Positions 48,891 to 58,632 of a DNA stretch of 64,000 nt are shown here, one piece after another. Location of the stretch: the NCBI GenBank assembly GCA_001898145.1, contig MKSR01000008.1, forward strand, positions 1 to 64,000, read 5' to 3'. The first letter of the stretch is position 1, and each line of letters begins with the position of its first letter. The position numbers and the translations under genes were made by a program. The notes beneath the pieces were generated by a model. The model was not told where the DNA came from, did not search any database, and saw only the letters and a program-made list of their open reading frames with translations. This DNA is from Dyadobacter sp. 50-39. Lineage in GTDB: Bacteria > Bacteroidota > Bacteroidia > Cytophagales > Spirosomataceae.

Positions 48891-50176
48891 TTGAACCACT
48901 CCTGTTTACCATTGTTAATGACCCCTCTTACCTTGCCTCTCAGCGTCTGGCCCAGGAACGGCGTATTCTTCGATTTGGAGTAACTTCCGCCGAATACCCA
49001 TTCGGCATTCGGGTCGAAAAATGTGAGATTGGCCGCAGCGCCTTCCGCTAAGCTCACCTGCGGCAGGCGCAGGATCCGGCGTGGCTGTACAGCCAATTTC
49101 TCCACGATATCGTCCACCACAAGGCCGCTATGCATTACCGCTAATGCGAAAGCCGTTTCCAACGCCGTAATGCCAAAATCCGCATGGTCGAATTCGAGGT
49201 TTTTGCTTTCCTCGTCATGCGGGTTGTGGTCGGATACGAGGGCGTCGATGGTGCCGTCCGCCAAGCCCTGGCGCAGCGCAGCATTATCCTCCGCCGAACG
49301 GAATGGCGGGTTTACTTTCAGGTTGGTATCGAAAGTAATGAGGTCTTTGTCTTCAAATGCGAGCTGGTGCGCCGCAATATCCGCCGAAACCGGCAGGCCT
49401 TTCGCCTTGGCCTCGCGGACCAGTTCCACGCCCCGCACGGTCGACAGCAGCGAAACGTGCAGTACCGGCGCGGTAGTGTCGTAAGTGTTCTTTTCTAATG
49501 CGTATTCGAGCAGTTTCAGGTCGCGGATGAGCATCATTTCTTCGGCCAATGCCGGCATTCCCTTCATCCCTACGAGCGTGCTCGTTACACCTTCGTGCAT
49601 TTGCCCGTACAGCGTGAGCTCGCGATCTTCGGGGCGGTTGATGAGCAATGCATTCAGCGGGCGCAGGTACAGAATGGTTTTCAACAGCAGGTCCGCATTC
49701 TGCACCGGATTTTCACCGTCTGTAAATGCAATGGCGCCTGCCTGGTGCAGGTCCATCATTTCGGTAAAATCCACCCCGTCGGCTTTCCTGGTAACCGCCG
49801 CTGCCGGGTGCAATGTTACCAGGCCCCCGAAGCCGCTATGCCGGATGTAATTGAGCGTGTCTTTTGTATCGACTACGGGCTGCGTATTGGGCAGTAATAC
49901 CACTTCCGTAAATCCGCCGTGTGCGGCTGCTTGCCGCACAGAATGTAAATCTTCCTTATGCTCGAAGCCCGGGTCGCGCCCTTGCACACGCATATCCACC
50001 CAGCCCGCGGATACGCAAAGGCCATGGCCGTCGACTACCTGCGCAGTGCCCGCGTCGAGGCTGTCGCCAATTTGTTTAATCTTCCCATCTTCGATCAGGA
50101 TGTCTTTTACCTGACCATGGAAAGGGGATTGCTTATCAATTACCCGAACCGAGCTAACTAACAATTTCATATGCAT
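48887..50176 (-). CDS. pyrC: Dihydroorotase-like protein lacking most metal ligands
   Basis: A 429-residue amidohydrolase of the class I dihydroorotase family, recognised by RDPGFEHKEDLHSVRQAAAH, the AIAFTDGENPVQNADLL segment, GMPALAEEMMLIRDLKLLEY and VSDHNPHDEESK. The HxH motif normally found before REPG is replaced (VDMRVQGRDPG), and the histidine of HAED is Asn (INRPED). One later histidine (LHVSLL) and the final Asp (SDHNPH) remain. It is therefore probably non-catalytic or binds metal differently, as known for PyrC-prime-type dihydroorotases that pair with aspartate transcarbamoylase. A second true dihydroorotase should exist elsewhere. Confidence 0.88.
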   Translation of the reverse strand: MHMKLLVSSVRVIDKQSPFHGQVKDILIEDGKIKQIGDSLDAGTAQVVDGHGLCVSAGWVDMRVQGRDPGFEHKEDLHSVRQAAAHGGFTEVVLLPNTQPVVDTKDTLNYIRHSGFGGLVTLHPAAAVTRKADGVDFTEMMDLHQAGAIAFTDGENPVQNADLLLKTILYLRPLNALLINRPEDRELTLYGQMHEGVTSTLVGMKGMPALAEEMMLIRDLKLLEYALEKNTYDTTAPVLHVSLLSTVRGVELVREAKAKGLPVSADIAAHQLAFEDKDLITFDTNLKVNPPFRSAEDNAALRQGLADGTIDALVSDHNPHDEESKNLEFDHADFGITALETAFALAVMHSGLVVDDIVEKLAVQPRRILRLPQVSLAEGAAANLTFFDPNAEWVFGGSYSKSKNTPFLGQTLRGKVRGVINNGKQEWFK

Positions 50177-50222
50177 TTCAAACTATACACCGGAACGCAG
50201 CATGGCCCCGGTTTCAAAAAAA

Positions 50223-50240
50223 AAGCTCCGAATGGAGCTT
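50223..50240 (-). terminator. Rho-independent terminator of the gcvH transcript
   Basis: AAGCTCC (50223-50229) and GGAGCTT (50234-50240) with a GAAT loop. On the minus strand the hairpin is followed directly by a run of T (plus-strand A-run 50217-50224). Located 12 bases past the gcvH stop. Confidence 0.85.
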
Positions 50241-50251
50241 CAAACCTAATA

Positions 50252-50632
50252 TCAGGCACCTATAAATTTCTCGTAATCTTCGGCTGACAACAATCCGTCT
50301 TCATCACCGGGGTTAGCCAGACTGATTTTCACCATCCATCCGCGACCATATGGGTCGGTATTGACGAGTTCAGGCTCTCCGTCGAGTTCTTCGTTTACTT
50401 CCAGCACAGTACCTGCAACCGGGATAAAAAGGTCGGACACTGTTTTCACAGCTTCCACCGAACCGAATACATCACCTTTGCCCAACGCCTCTCCTACCGT
50501 GTTAATGTCCACATACACAATGTCACCTAATTCATTCTGGGCGTGGTCGGTGATGCCGATGATTGCCGTATCTCCTTCAATACGAATCCATTCGTGATCT
50601 TCTGTGTATTTGAGTTCTGATGGAAAATTCAT
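50252..50632 (-). CDS. gcvH: Glycine cleavage system H protein
   Basis: A 126-residue lipoyl carrier protein: [40 protein letters not shown], and [12 protein letters not shown] with the lipoyl-lysine. It carries the aminomethyl group in the glycine decarboxylase complex. I start at the ATG at 50632 rather than an upstream in-frame codon, to give the family N-terminus [15 protein letters not shown]. It follows sprA, a gene order seen in related bacteria, and ends the transcript at the terminator at 50223. Confidence 0.95.
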   Translation of the reverse strand: MNFPSELKYTEDHEWIRIEGDTAIIGITDHAQNELGDIVYVDINTVGEALGKGDVFGSVEAVKTVSDLFIPVAGTVLEVNEELDGEPELVNTDPYGRGWMVKISLANPGDEDGLLSAEDYEKFIGA

Positions 50633-50709
50633 GATAAAATCAGGTAAGTAGGTGAACATCTTTGGAGCGCAAATTACACGATGTAAGCTGTATTTTCCAA
50701 ATCAAAATG

Positions 50710-53700
50710 TTATTCAGCCAAATTGAACTTCAGCTGCACGCCACCTGCCGTGCTGGCACGATAGAATGAGTTGGAAACCAGCGGGTCGTTGAAGGTGCGA
50801 TCGAAATAGAATTGTACGCTCAAACGGTTGTTGACCATGTAATTTACCGTCGGGCGCAGCTGGAAGTTGATATTACCGGCAATCGGGATATTCTCTCCGT
50901 CGAACTTCCGCTGGATCGAGCGGGTATCGCGGAAAGTCATCGCGAGCTGCATCGTCATATCGTTTTTCAGCTTTTTCTTCACCCCATTGATCTTGAACGG
51001 CAGCGGCACATTGTTTTTGGTAAAGCCGATGTTAACCGTAATGTCCTGGTTGAAAAGCTCGGCCACCTGCGAGTTCGAGAGGTTCAATGCAATGGTGCGG
51101 TCGCGGTTGTACTCCACGCGTGCGGTGACGCGGCTCTGTGTGCGCATCTCCACGCCCACGAGCGGCTGGAATTTTTCCGAAAGCGTGATCGTGCTCATTG
51201 CAAACACCGGAATGTACTGCCCAAGGTCGTTCAGCCTCGACGACAACGGATAACCCGTTACGGCCAGGTTCACATATAGCGCCTCATAGTCGAGTGACGA
51301 GGTGAAGTTCCCCACGCTGTAATTGGACATGTACTTGTGCCGCAAAGTAAACGAACTGAAAAAACGCTTGAATGCCGGAATTTGTGAAAGGCCAGAATAG
51401 CTCAGATCCCAGTTTGGCATAGGGAATTTCAGGAACGGGTTGGTACGCACCGTGTTCGGGTCCTTACCGGTGTAAGCCGCGAAGAACGACGAAATGAGCA
51501 CATCCTGCGAAGTTTCATTATACTCGCCGCCGCTATTGTTTTCCGCATTCAGGCGGTCCCGCAAAATGGCGCGGTAAGCACGGAACTTGTCGAATACCGG
51601 CGAAGAATTGTCGCGTCGCATTTTGGCAAACGCCGTCCGGAACGACATAAACGACATGCTGAACTGGCCGTTGCGCAGCGGACTTTGTGATGCAAAATTG
51701 CCGGAGGTATCGGGCCGGTAGAATTCCTGGTATGCATCCTGCCGGGTCAGGCGCGCTTCAATGATCAGCCTGAAATCCTTGAAAGGCTCCAATGTGGTAT
51801 TGGCAGAGAAGTTCTTGGCAATCGTCTGCTGGAACGGCATGTTCTGCTGCTTGCTTCTGGTAATCCAGCCCTTTTCAGCCGCTTTCATCTGGAAATTCCT
51901 GTCCTGCTGTCCCAGCACAAAGCCCAGGCCGGGGGCATTGGCATTGTCCAGACCGAAGTATTTGGGAGCTCTCAGATAGCCCGGCAATGCGGTAGTTTCC
52001 AACACCGAGTAGCTGACGTTGATACCGCGGACGGTCATCAGGGCCCTGGTAATGTTCTTCACAATATCCGTCGTGCGCATGTCTATCTCCTCGATATCGC
52101 CGGGACTGCGTGCAAAATTCTTTCTGGCAGCCGATGGGGTATTCGCAAATTTGAGATACCGTAGTTTGTTGTAAAGCAATACAAAATCCACCTTCCCGGT
52201 GACACCCCGCTCGCGGCTGTTGCGGATGATATCCCCAAACGGCAGGCCGGTGGTATCCTTCAAGTTCAATGCATTCGCCTGGTAGTTGTACCCGACCGAA
52301 TGCTTGTAATCTGCCGACATCCAGTCGAGTACCGGAATTTTGTCGAGCGGCAGGCGGTAGGTCAGGTCAATTTTCTGGTCGAAATTTTTGATACGGCCCA
52401 GCTTTTTGAAATTACTCCACAGCGAGTCCTTCTTTGCTCCCGTGTTGATATCGCCTTCCGGTTCATCGACGATCGAGTTGGCCGTGGCGGCGTAAGTAAG
52501 CGTCATGTTTCGCGTGAGGTTCCAGCCGAAATCGTAATAGCGGTTGAACCAGAAATATTTCTCAAACAGTGGCTGAATACCGTCCGTCGTCAGGTCTGCA
52601 TTGCGCAGCTGGGTTTTCAGGAAGCGGCGGTCTACATCGGTGCGCAGCGAGACCATGTTCGGCAGGAGCGTCACATTGAATTCTTTGATAAACTCCGCCC
52701 AGCGGCCGGTTGCTTTCCATTTTTTGAACGGCTCGATGGCCTTTGGCTGACTCGCATACATGTAGGAAATACCTGCCCGGTAGGCGCGCTGGTTGTACTC
52801 CTGCGTCAGGATATTCCGTCGCTTATCATCACTGAATGCGTAAGTGAACGAGAAGTTTTCAAAATCATAGAAGTGATTTCTCGCGCCCGGCTTGGTCTTG
52901 ATCTTTCGGACGTTCGAAAAGTTAAACCCTCGCTTGACGGCATTTTCCTCCACCATTCGCCTGTAACCGTCGCGTTGCTCGTCGGTGAGCAGGTTGTCCA
53001 GTGATGTACTCAGCGGTGTGTCCGGATCCAGCGGGTCAAAATGTGGTTTCACATTTCGCCGGTCGTAGCTGACAAACAGCGGGATCTGGAAGCCCCAGTT
53101 GGCCGGCAGCAGTTTATCCAAAGCAATATTGGAAGAGAACCCGTATTCGGAAGTAAAGTTACGCGAGCGCTCACCAATGCGCTGCTGCACGGTACCGAAG
53201 CCGAAAGTTTCAATCCGGCCGGAAGCGGTTAATGTGGCAAAGTCGGCCAGCTTGGCATTCAGCTGCGCGATGGCAGCCACACCGCCCGTATCGTCGAAGC
53301 CTTCGACGTGCATTTCATCCACCCAGATACAAAACGACTTCGGACGCTCATCCACCGATTTCGGGTTGCGCATACCGATCATCATCACTTTCACAGCGCT
53401 CAAATCCGGGTTACCGACTACGGTCAGCTTGTACCTCCCGTCGGCTGTCGTGATGGTATACGGCACGCTCAGGTTTTTATCAATCTGCCGGTTACGCTGC
53501 GCTTTCGCGTTGATCAGGTCCGACAATGCAATGTTGATTTCATTGACTTCCGGCCAAACTTCGTAATCGTTTACTTCGCTTGGTCGGGTCGCCTTCAAAG
53601 CAGAGAGATCGATCTCATAGTAGTTCTGGGTGAGGTCGGTACCGATACGCATGAATGTACCCACCATATTGTCTTCGCTTTGCTCATTCTGCATGTGTAC

Positions 53701-56700
53701 ATACATGCGAAGGCGTTTGCGGAAGAGCAGGTCAAGATTCACATTTTTGAAAACCGCGCGTGAATCGCCATCCCGCAGATCGGTTACGCAAAGGCTCATC
53801 GACTGTTCATTCAGCTGCAATGGCGGACGCTGCGTGTTGTCCTGATCGCGAATCCAGGTCGGAGGAATTTTGTACACATATTTGTTCGCGTCACCATTTG
53901 CCTGCCCGTTTTCTTCGATACTTACCGTCCCAACGGTGAATTTCGCATCGTAAGGCTCGGGAACTTCCTGCAAGCCGGGAGCATCGAGGTTGTAGGTATA
54001 TTTCCGGTATTGCTGGCCCACCATCTGAAGCTGTGCAAAACGCAGCACGACCGGCTGTTGGAAGTCCGTAAGGTACATCCGCATGAAACGGATCGATTTA
54101 AAGCCATTCATACCCCCTACCATTCCCGAAAACTCCTTGATAGGAACGCGGAACAGGTACCAGGTCTGCTGGTCGGCGGTATTGACGGTTTTATCCACGA
54201 TGTAACCATTACCTACTTGAAGCTGCCCCGGTTTCAGGTCAATTTCGTACTCATAGTAGGATTCGTTGTCGTTAATGGTGTTGTCGACGTTCATATCCTC
54301 ACCGTCGGGAATATTGGTAGAGGCCGGCGTAACATCCACAGATCTGCCCTGGCTTTCGGGAGAGTTGTTTTCCATCCCGATGTAATTCTTATACCGTTCC
54401 AGCACTTTCTGATCGGCGCTATCGAGTTCAGCGCCGAGGAAAAACTTGAAATCGTCACCGGAAGGGTCAGCCAGGATTTTGGCGCGGGCCTCTGCGGTTA
54501 GGTTGGCCGGCAGGCGATCAATGAAATTTTTGAAGAATGTGCGCTCTTCTTCGTTGCTTAGCCCGTCCAAACCTACATCCTGCTTCTGCCGCGCACCGTT
54601 CTCGTTACTGAATGCATTGATCAGGTATTGCGATTTGGTGGCATAGCCCCATACAGTCTCATCTACATTGACACCCACTTCCCTCGGTACGAGCGGCAAG
54701 CCATTTTCGAAGTTGTAGCGTTCGTCGGGGATTACGTCTTCCGAGATATCTCCAAGGTTGAATACCAGCTTTCCACCGGTTGTATTGGACTGTTCAGAGA
54801 ATCCGTCCCTGATCACGCTTTTTTTAGTGCCGTCATTTATAAATGGATCCAGCATCCAGAACTCAATACTTTCGATGTTGGCATTATCAAAGTCATTATC
54901 CGAGGTAATAGCACGACTTAACGCTCCGAAGTTATTCCTCGGGTTTTTCATGCGGCCATCCGGATTCAGGTCGGTGTTGTAGTTATACATTCCCCGCTCG
55001 CTGGGATAATAGGCAATATCCAGTACCTGCTGCGGGTAGGTTACGAGGCCGGCGATGGCGCGGTTCGGGAATATTTCATTGGGAAGATAAAGCCGCTCGT
55101 AGTAGTTTTTACGGTCGTCATCATTGAAATTGGCTGGTGGCTGATACCCTCCGCCCAGACCCTGCGCGCCGCCGAAGATGTTGTCGACCGTGTAGGCCGA
55201 AATCTTCGCCCGCTTGTATCCGTAGTTCAGGTTTTTCCCGTCATATCCGTCCCTGAACTTGCCGGGCACTGCTGCCAGGCGCCATTTCTGCGGTTGACGA
55301 GCCAGGTCGTAAACTGTGCGTGCCGCTTCGAAGTCATCCACCAGTGAACGGTTTCGGACGTCCTTCGACACACCGGGAAGCAATTTGGCAAACTCTCCCT
55401 TGAACTGGATCGACGACATTTCCTTCGTTTGAATCAGCGGCAATGCGTCCAGCCATTTGGTGAGGAATGGTGCGTCCTTTCGGAAATTCACGTCGAACCC
55501 AAGCATGGTATTGTTCACAGGCTCATTCCCGATAGAAACCCTCGAAAGGAATCCCGCCGTACGCTCCTTGTATTTCATGGCCGTCAGACCGACGCTCAGG
55601 TTCCTGTTGAATACATAGTCAAGGCGCGTTCCTACCAACGTCCGGATCTGGTTCTGGAACATATCCGGGCGCTCGTACTCGATTACGATCTCGCGGCCGG
55701 AAGCCAATACGCTGGAATTCAATATCCGCACGCGACCGATTTGCGCTTCGACGATATAATCAGAGCCTGGGGATAGCGGTACGCCGCCGGAAGTAACAGT
55801 TACGGAAGTTTCCAGCACACCAAATGGCAGCTGCACCTCAGCCCCGCCGCTCGATTGGTAGGCGCCTTTGATAAAAAACTTATTGCGCTCGGATACCTGC
55901 TGCGCATCGATCATCGTCGTGCGATACAACTCGCTGAACACATATTTATTCCGGTACACATCCTCACCCGGACCAAATTTCCGTGAAAGGTTGCTGCCAA
56001 ACGGTTCCAGTACGGGGAAGATAATGCGGCCTGTTTTGCTATCGATCGTGATGCCGTCCACAAAGTCGAAATTACCGTCGGGTTGGAGGTCGTTGACGGG
56101 GTTCAGGCGGTCGAGGCCCGAGAGGCGGATCAGGGGAATGTTGGCAATGCTGCTCTCCTGCAAGTTCGGGTTATCGATACCGGTCTGGTCATCCTTATAA
56201 ATAACCCTTAATTGAAAACCTTGCTTGTCGATCTGGCTTGTACCGAGTGAGTAGATATTTTTCATCATCAAATCCCACATCGGCAACTTCGTATTGTTCC
56301 GGATTGTCGACGATTTCAGCAATTTCAGCGCGATTACCTCATTGTCTTTTCGGGCCTGATAATCCTCGGTAAGCTCGCCCACCTTGAATGCGCGGCCGTT
56401 CAGGGTATATTCATAAGAAACCGCAAGGACTTCGTCGTTGCGGAGTGCATTGGTAAGGGATATGTAACCAAGCTGGGGATGAAATGTATAATCACGGTCG
56501 ACGATCAGCCGTTTGGCACCGCGCAGCAATTCATAGTCGATTGTCTTCTCGAAGCCGAAACCTGTGATGGCGGTATTGGTGTTGTCGACCTCCCGGAATG
56601 CCGGGTTATCGACTAATTTTTTGTAGAGTCCGTTGGCGTCGTTGCTGGCAGGCGACGTGGAGCGCACAGGCTGCAAGTTCGGATTTCCGGCGCGGTAGGG

Positions 56701-57909
56701 AGCAGGTTCACCCAAGTCGGCAAAACCGGCTATATTCCTCAATGACTCCGTCGTAGTAGTGCGATTGGTCACGTACACTTCCAGGCGCGTTACCGTCACA
56801 CCCGATGTAATGGTGGGGGTGTTTTGCAGCGAGCTTTCGTAAATGTTCCTGAAATATTGGGATAGGAAAAAGTTACGGTTTTCATCGTAAGTATCTGCCC
56901 GTAATTCAAAATCACGGCTTTGCGCGCCGCCGCGAAGTGTAATCCGTTCCTTACTCGATTTTTGCTGCGATGCTACAAAAGTGGCGCTCAGGCGTCCGAA
57001 CTGGAAGTCGGTTTTCAAACCAAACAAATTCTGAACACCAGGAATCAGCTGGCTATTAATCGCCCAGTTGATGTTTCCAGCCTCTATTTTCCGGATAAAG
57101 CTTTCCTCCGGGTTTTTATAATTCAGCTTGATCGCATTCTCGAAGTTGAAGTTGGCCTTGGTATCGAAATTGGTCTGGAACCCGAGCATATCGCCGAGTT
57201 TCGCATCAAAATTGATGTTGATCTGCTCGTTGAAAATGAATTGGGTATTCTTTCGCTGACGGATCGGGATAGCCGGGTTATCGAGAAACTGGTGCATAAG
57301 CCCCAGATCGAGCGATACAAAGCCGGTTGGTTTGAAATTCACGAAATCGTCGCCGAGCAATTTGGTAAGTCCTGGCGGAAGGTCAAGCTTGGGCAGCAGC
57401 CCGCGTGCCCCCATAGCGCTATTACCGTCCTGGCGGCCGGCGTACTCGCGCAGGAGACTTTTGAATGCACGGTCTTCCTGGATCTTGTTGTAAGTATCGA
57501 GGTCCATGCGCTCGGGCAAGCGGTAATTCAAAGTGCTGCCCGGCGTCATACCGCCCGGTGTGGCTACGCCCGGCGTTTGAATTTTCTCGGTCACTGCAAC
57601 TTTCCCTGCACTGTCGAGCGTAATATTGGTAGAGATATTGTTTGGTTCGCGAAGGTAGAATGGCGAACGCGGCCTTGGTTCGGTAATCCGGTTGGAATAA
57701 TAATCTTTCCATCGCATAATGAGCTGGGAGCCCGATCTGTCGATGTTTTTCTTGGTGGTATCTTCTTTAAGCGTGTCGGCGAGTATGGCCCATTCCTGTG
57801 CCTGCTCCGAATATGGTCCACCCTTGCCGCCTGAAACGTTGACGAGTAACACCGCTCCGGCCGAAATGCTTAATACCTTAAAAAGAAATGAGTAAATCGT
57901 TGATGACAA
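50710..57909 (-). CDS. sprA: Gliding motility/type IX secretion outer-membrane channel SprA
   Basis: A 2399-residue protein of the size and motif content of SprA, the giant outer-membrane translocon of the type IX secretion system. A signal-like start (TIYSFLFKVLSISAGAVLLV) is followed by long beta-rich stretches, including the N-terminal SprA domain with LPERMDLDTYNKIQEDRAFK, a RGLLPKLDLPPGLTKLLGDD segment, and the repeated GRIIFPVLEPFG- and LNPDGRMKNPRNNFG-type loops. The end is a strand with terminal aromatic-poor motif LKFNLAE. It exports the sorting-domain protein at 4608, among others. The start is a TTG at 57909; no ATG is available until residue ~60. Confidence 0.97.
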   Translation of the reverse strand: MSSTIYSFLFKVLSISAGAVLLVNVSGGKGGPYSEQAQEWAILADTLKEDTTKKNIDRSGSQLIMRWKDYYSNRITEPRPRSPFYLREPNNISTNITLDSAGKVAVTEKIQTPGVATPGGMTPGSTLNYRLPERMDLDTYNKIQEDRAFKSLLREYAGRQDGNSAMGARGLLPKLDLPPGLTKLLGDDFVNFKPTGFVSLDLGLMHQFLDNPAIPIRQRKNTQFIFNEQININFDAKLGDMLGFQTNFDTKANFNFENAIKLNYKNPEESFIRKIEAGNINWAINSQLIPGVQNLFGLKTDFQFGRLSATFVASQQKSSKERITLRGGAQSRDFELRADTYDENRNFFLSQYFRNIYESSLQNTPTITSGVTVTRLEVYVTNRTTTTESLRNIAGFADLGEPAPYRAGNPNLQPVRSTSPASNDANGLYKKLVDNPAFREVDNTNTAITGFGFEKTIDYELLRGAKRLIVDRDYTFHPQLGYISLTNALRNDEVLAVSYEYTLNGRAFKVGELTEDYQARKDNEVIALKLLKSSTIRNNTKLPMWDLMMKNIYSLGTSQIDKQGFQLRVIYKDDQTGIDNPNLQESSIANIPLIRLSGLDRLNPVNDLQPDGNFDFVDGITIDSKTGRIIFPVLEPFGSNLSRKFGPGEDVYRNKYVFSELYRTTMIDAQQVSERNKFFIKGAYQSSGGAEVQLPFGVLETSVTVTSGGVPLSPGSDYIVEAQIGRVRILNSSVLASGREIVIEYERPDMFQNQIRTLVGTRLDYVFNRNLSVGLTAMKYKERTAGFLSRVSIGNEPVNNTMLGFDVNFRKDAPFLTKWLDALPLIQTKEMSSIQFKGEFAKLLPGVSKDVRNRSLVDDFEAARTVYDLARQPQKWRLAAVPGKFRDGYDGKNLNYGYKRAKISAYTVDNIFGGAQGLGGGYQPPANFNDDDRKNYYERLYLPNEIFPNRAIAGLVTYPQQVLDIAYYPSERGMYNYNTDLNPDGRMKNPRNNFGALSRAITSDNDFDNANIESIEFWMLDPFINDGTKKSVIRDGFSEQSNTTGGKLVFNLGDISEDVIPDERYNFENGLPLVPREVGVNVDETVWGYATKSQYLINAFSNENGARQKQDVGLDGLSNEEERTFFKNFIDRLPANLTAEARAKILADPSGDDFKFFLGAELDSADQKVLERYKNYIGMENNSPESQGRSVDVTPASTNIPDGEDMNVDNTINDNESYYEYEIDLKPGQLQVGNGYIVDKTVNTADQQTWYLFRVPIKEFSGMVGGMNGFKSIRFMRMYLTDFQQPVVLRFAQLQMVGQQYRKYTYNLDAPGLQEVPEPYDAKFTVGTVSIEENGQANGDANKYVYKIPPTWIRDQDNTQRPPLQLNEQSMSLCVTDLRDGDSRAVFKNVNLDLLFRKRLRMYVHMQNEQSEDNMVGTFMRIGTDLTQNYYEIDLSALKATRPSEVNDYEVWPEVNEINIALSDLINAKAQRNRQIDKNLSVPYTITTADGRYKLTVVGNPDLSAVKVMMIGMRNPKSVDERPKSFCIWVDEMHVEGFDDTGGVAAIAQLNAKLADFATLTASGRIETFGFGTVQQRIGERSRNFTSEYGFSSNIALDKLLPANWGFQIPLFVSYDRRNVKPHFDPLDPDTPLSTSLDNLLTDEQRDGYRRMVEENAVKRGFNFSNVRKIKTKPGARNHFYDFENFSFTYAFSDDKRRNILTQEYNQRAYRAGISYMYASQPKAIEPFKKWKATGRWAEFIKEFNVTLLPNMVSLRTDVDRRFLKTQLRNADLTTDGIQPLFEKYFWFNRYYDFGWNLTRNMTLTYAATANSIVDEPEGDINTGAKKDSLWSNFKKLGRIKNFDQKIDLTYRLPLDKIPVLDWMSADYKHSVGYNYQANALNLKDTTGLPFGDIIRNSRERGVTGKVDFVLLYNKLRYLKFANTPSAARKNFARSPGDIEEIDMRTTDIVKNITRALMTVRGINVSYSVLETTALPGYLRAPKYFGLDNANAPGLGFVLGQQDRNFQMKAAEKGWITRSKQQNMPFQQTIAKNFSANTTLEPFKDFRLIIEARLTRQDAYQEFYRPDTSGNFASQSPLRNGQFSMSFMSFRTAFAKMRRDNSSPVFDKFRAYRAILRDRLNAENNSGGEYNETSQDVLISSFFAAYTGKDPNTVRTNPFLKFPMPNWDLSYSGLSQIPAFKRFFSSFTLRHKYMSNYSVGNFTSSLDYEALYVNLAVTGYPLSSRLNDLGQYIPVFAMSTITLSEKFQPLVGVEMRTQSRVTARVEYNRDRTIALNLSNSQVAELFNQDITVNIGFTKNNVPLPFKINGVKKKLKNDMTMQLAMTFRDTRSIQRKFDGENIPIAGNINFQLRPTVNYMVNNRLSVQFYFDRTFNDPLVSNSFYRASTAGGVQLKFNLAE

Positions 57910-58008
57910 GGTAATATACTTATTTAGAGAAGGTTGTATTTACAAACAAATCCATCAACACGATTGTACGGTTGTAAAATTTTTCACCCAATATCATTTC
58001 AGTCGCGG

Positions 58009-58599
58009 TTAACGTAACGCCAGTTTGATCAGATTTTCAACGCTAATGGATTGCCCCTCTCGTTTGATGATGGCATCCAGACTTTTCTCCGCCGTCGCCT
58101 TTGGAATACCCAAAGTAACGAGCGCAGCCAACGCTTCACTCCGGAGAGTGCTTGACGACGCCTCAACAGATTTCGGGCCTGTTGAAACGAGTTCTTCCTT
58201 TCGAATTTTGTCTCTTAGTTCGAGGATTACGCGTTGAGCAGTCTTGGACCCTATGCCTTTGATCGACTGGATCAGGCGCAGGTCTTCATCAATGATTCCT
58301 TGCCGGATTTCAGAGGAGGAAAGGGAGGAAAGCATCACGAGCGCTGTCGACGGCCCGATCCCGGAAATACTCGTGAGATCCAGGAAAAGCTTTTTCTCAT
58401 CATTTCCCCAAAATCCGTAAAGGACGTGGGCATCTTCCCGTATATTGAGAAACGTTACCAGCTTGCACCGGGCACCGATATCCGGAAGCGAAGTGTAGGT
58501 CTGCAATGAAATCCTGACCTCATATCCCACCCCGTTGACATCGATAATAGCGTACGCTGGATCTTTATAAGTTACAATCCCGTTAACGTAGGCAATCAT
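58009..58599 (-). CDS. ruvA: Holliday junction branch migration protein RuvA
   Basis: A 196-residue protein with the OB-fold domain (VGYEVRISLQTYTSLPDIG), tandem helix-hairpin-helix motifs (SISGIGPSTALVMLSSLSSS and QSIKGIGSKTAQRVILELRD) and the C-terminal RuvB-contact domain (AALVTLGIPKATAEKSLDAI). It binds four-way junctions and recruits RuvB. Encoded 33 bases after the transglycosylase gene and 99 bases before sprA. Confidence 0.96.
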   Translation of the reverse strand: MIAYVNGIVTYKDPAYAIIDVNGVGYEVRISLQTYTSLPDIGARCKLVTFLNIREDAHVLYGFWGNDEKKLFLDLTSISGIGPSTALVMLSSLSSSEIRQGIIDEDLRLIQSIKGIGSKTAQRVILELRDKIRKEELVSTGPKSVEASSSTLRSEALAALVTLGIPKATAEKSLDAIIKREGQSISVENLIKLALR

Positions 58600-58632
58600 A
58601 AAAATAGTATGTGTATGTTGAAGCGTTAATTG

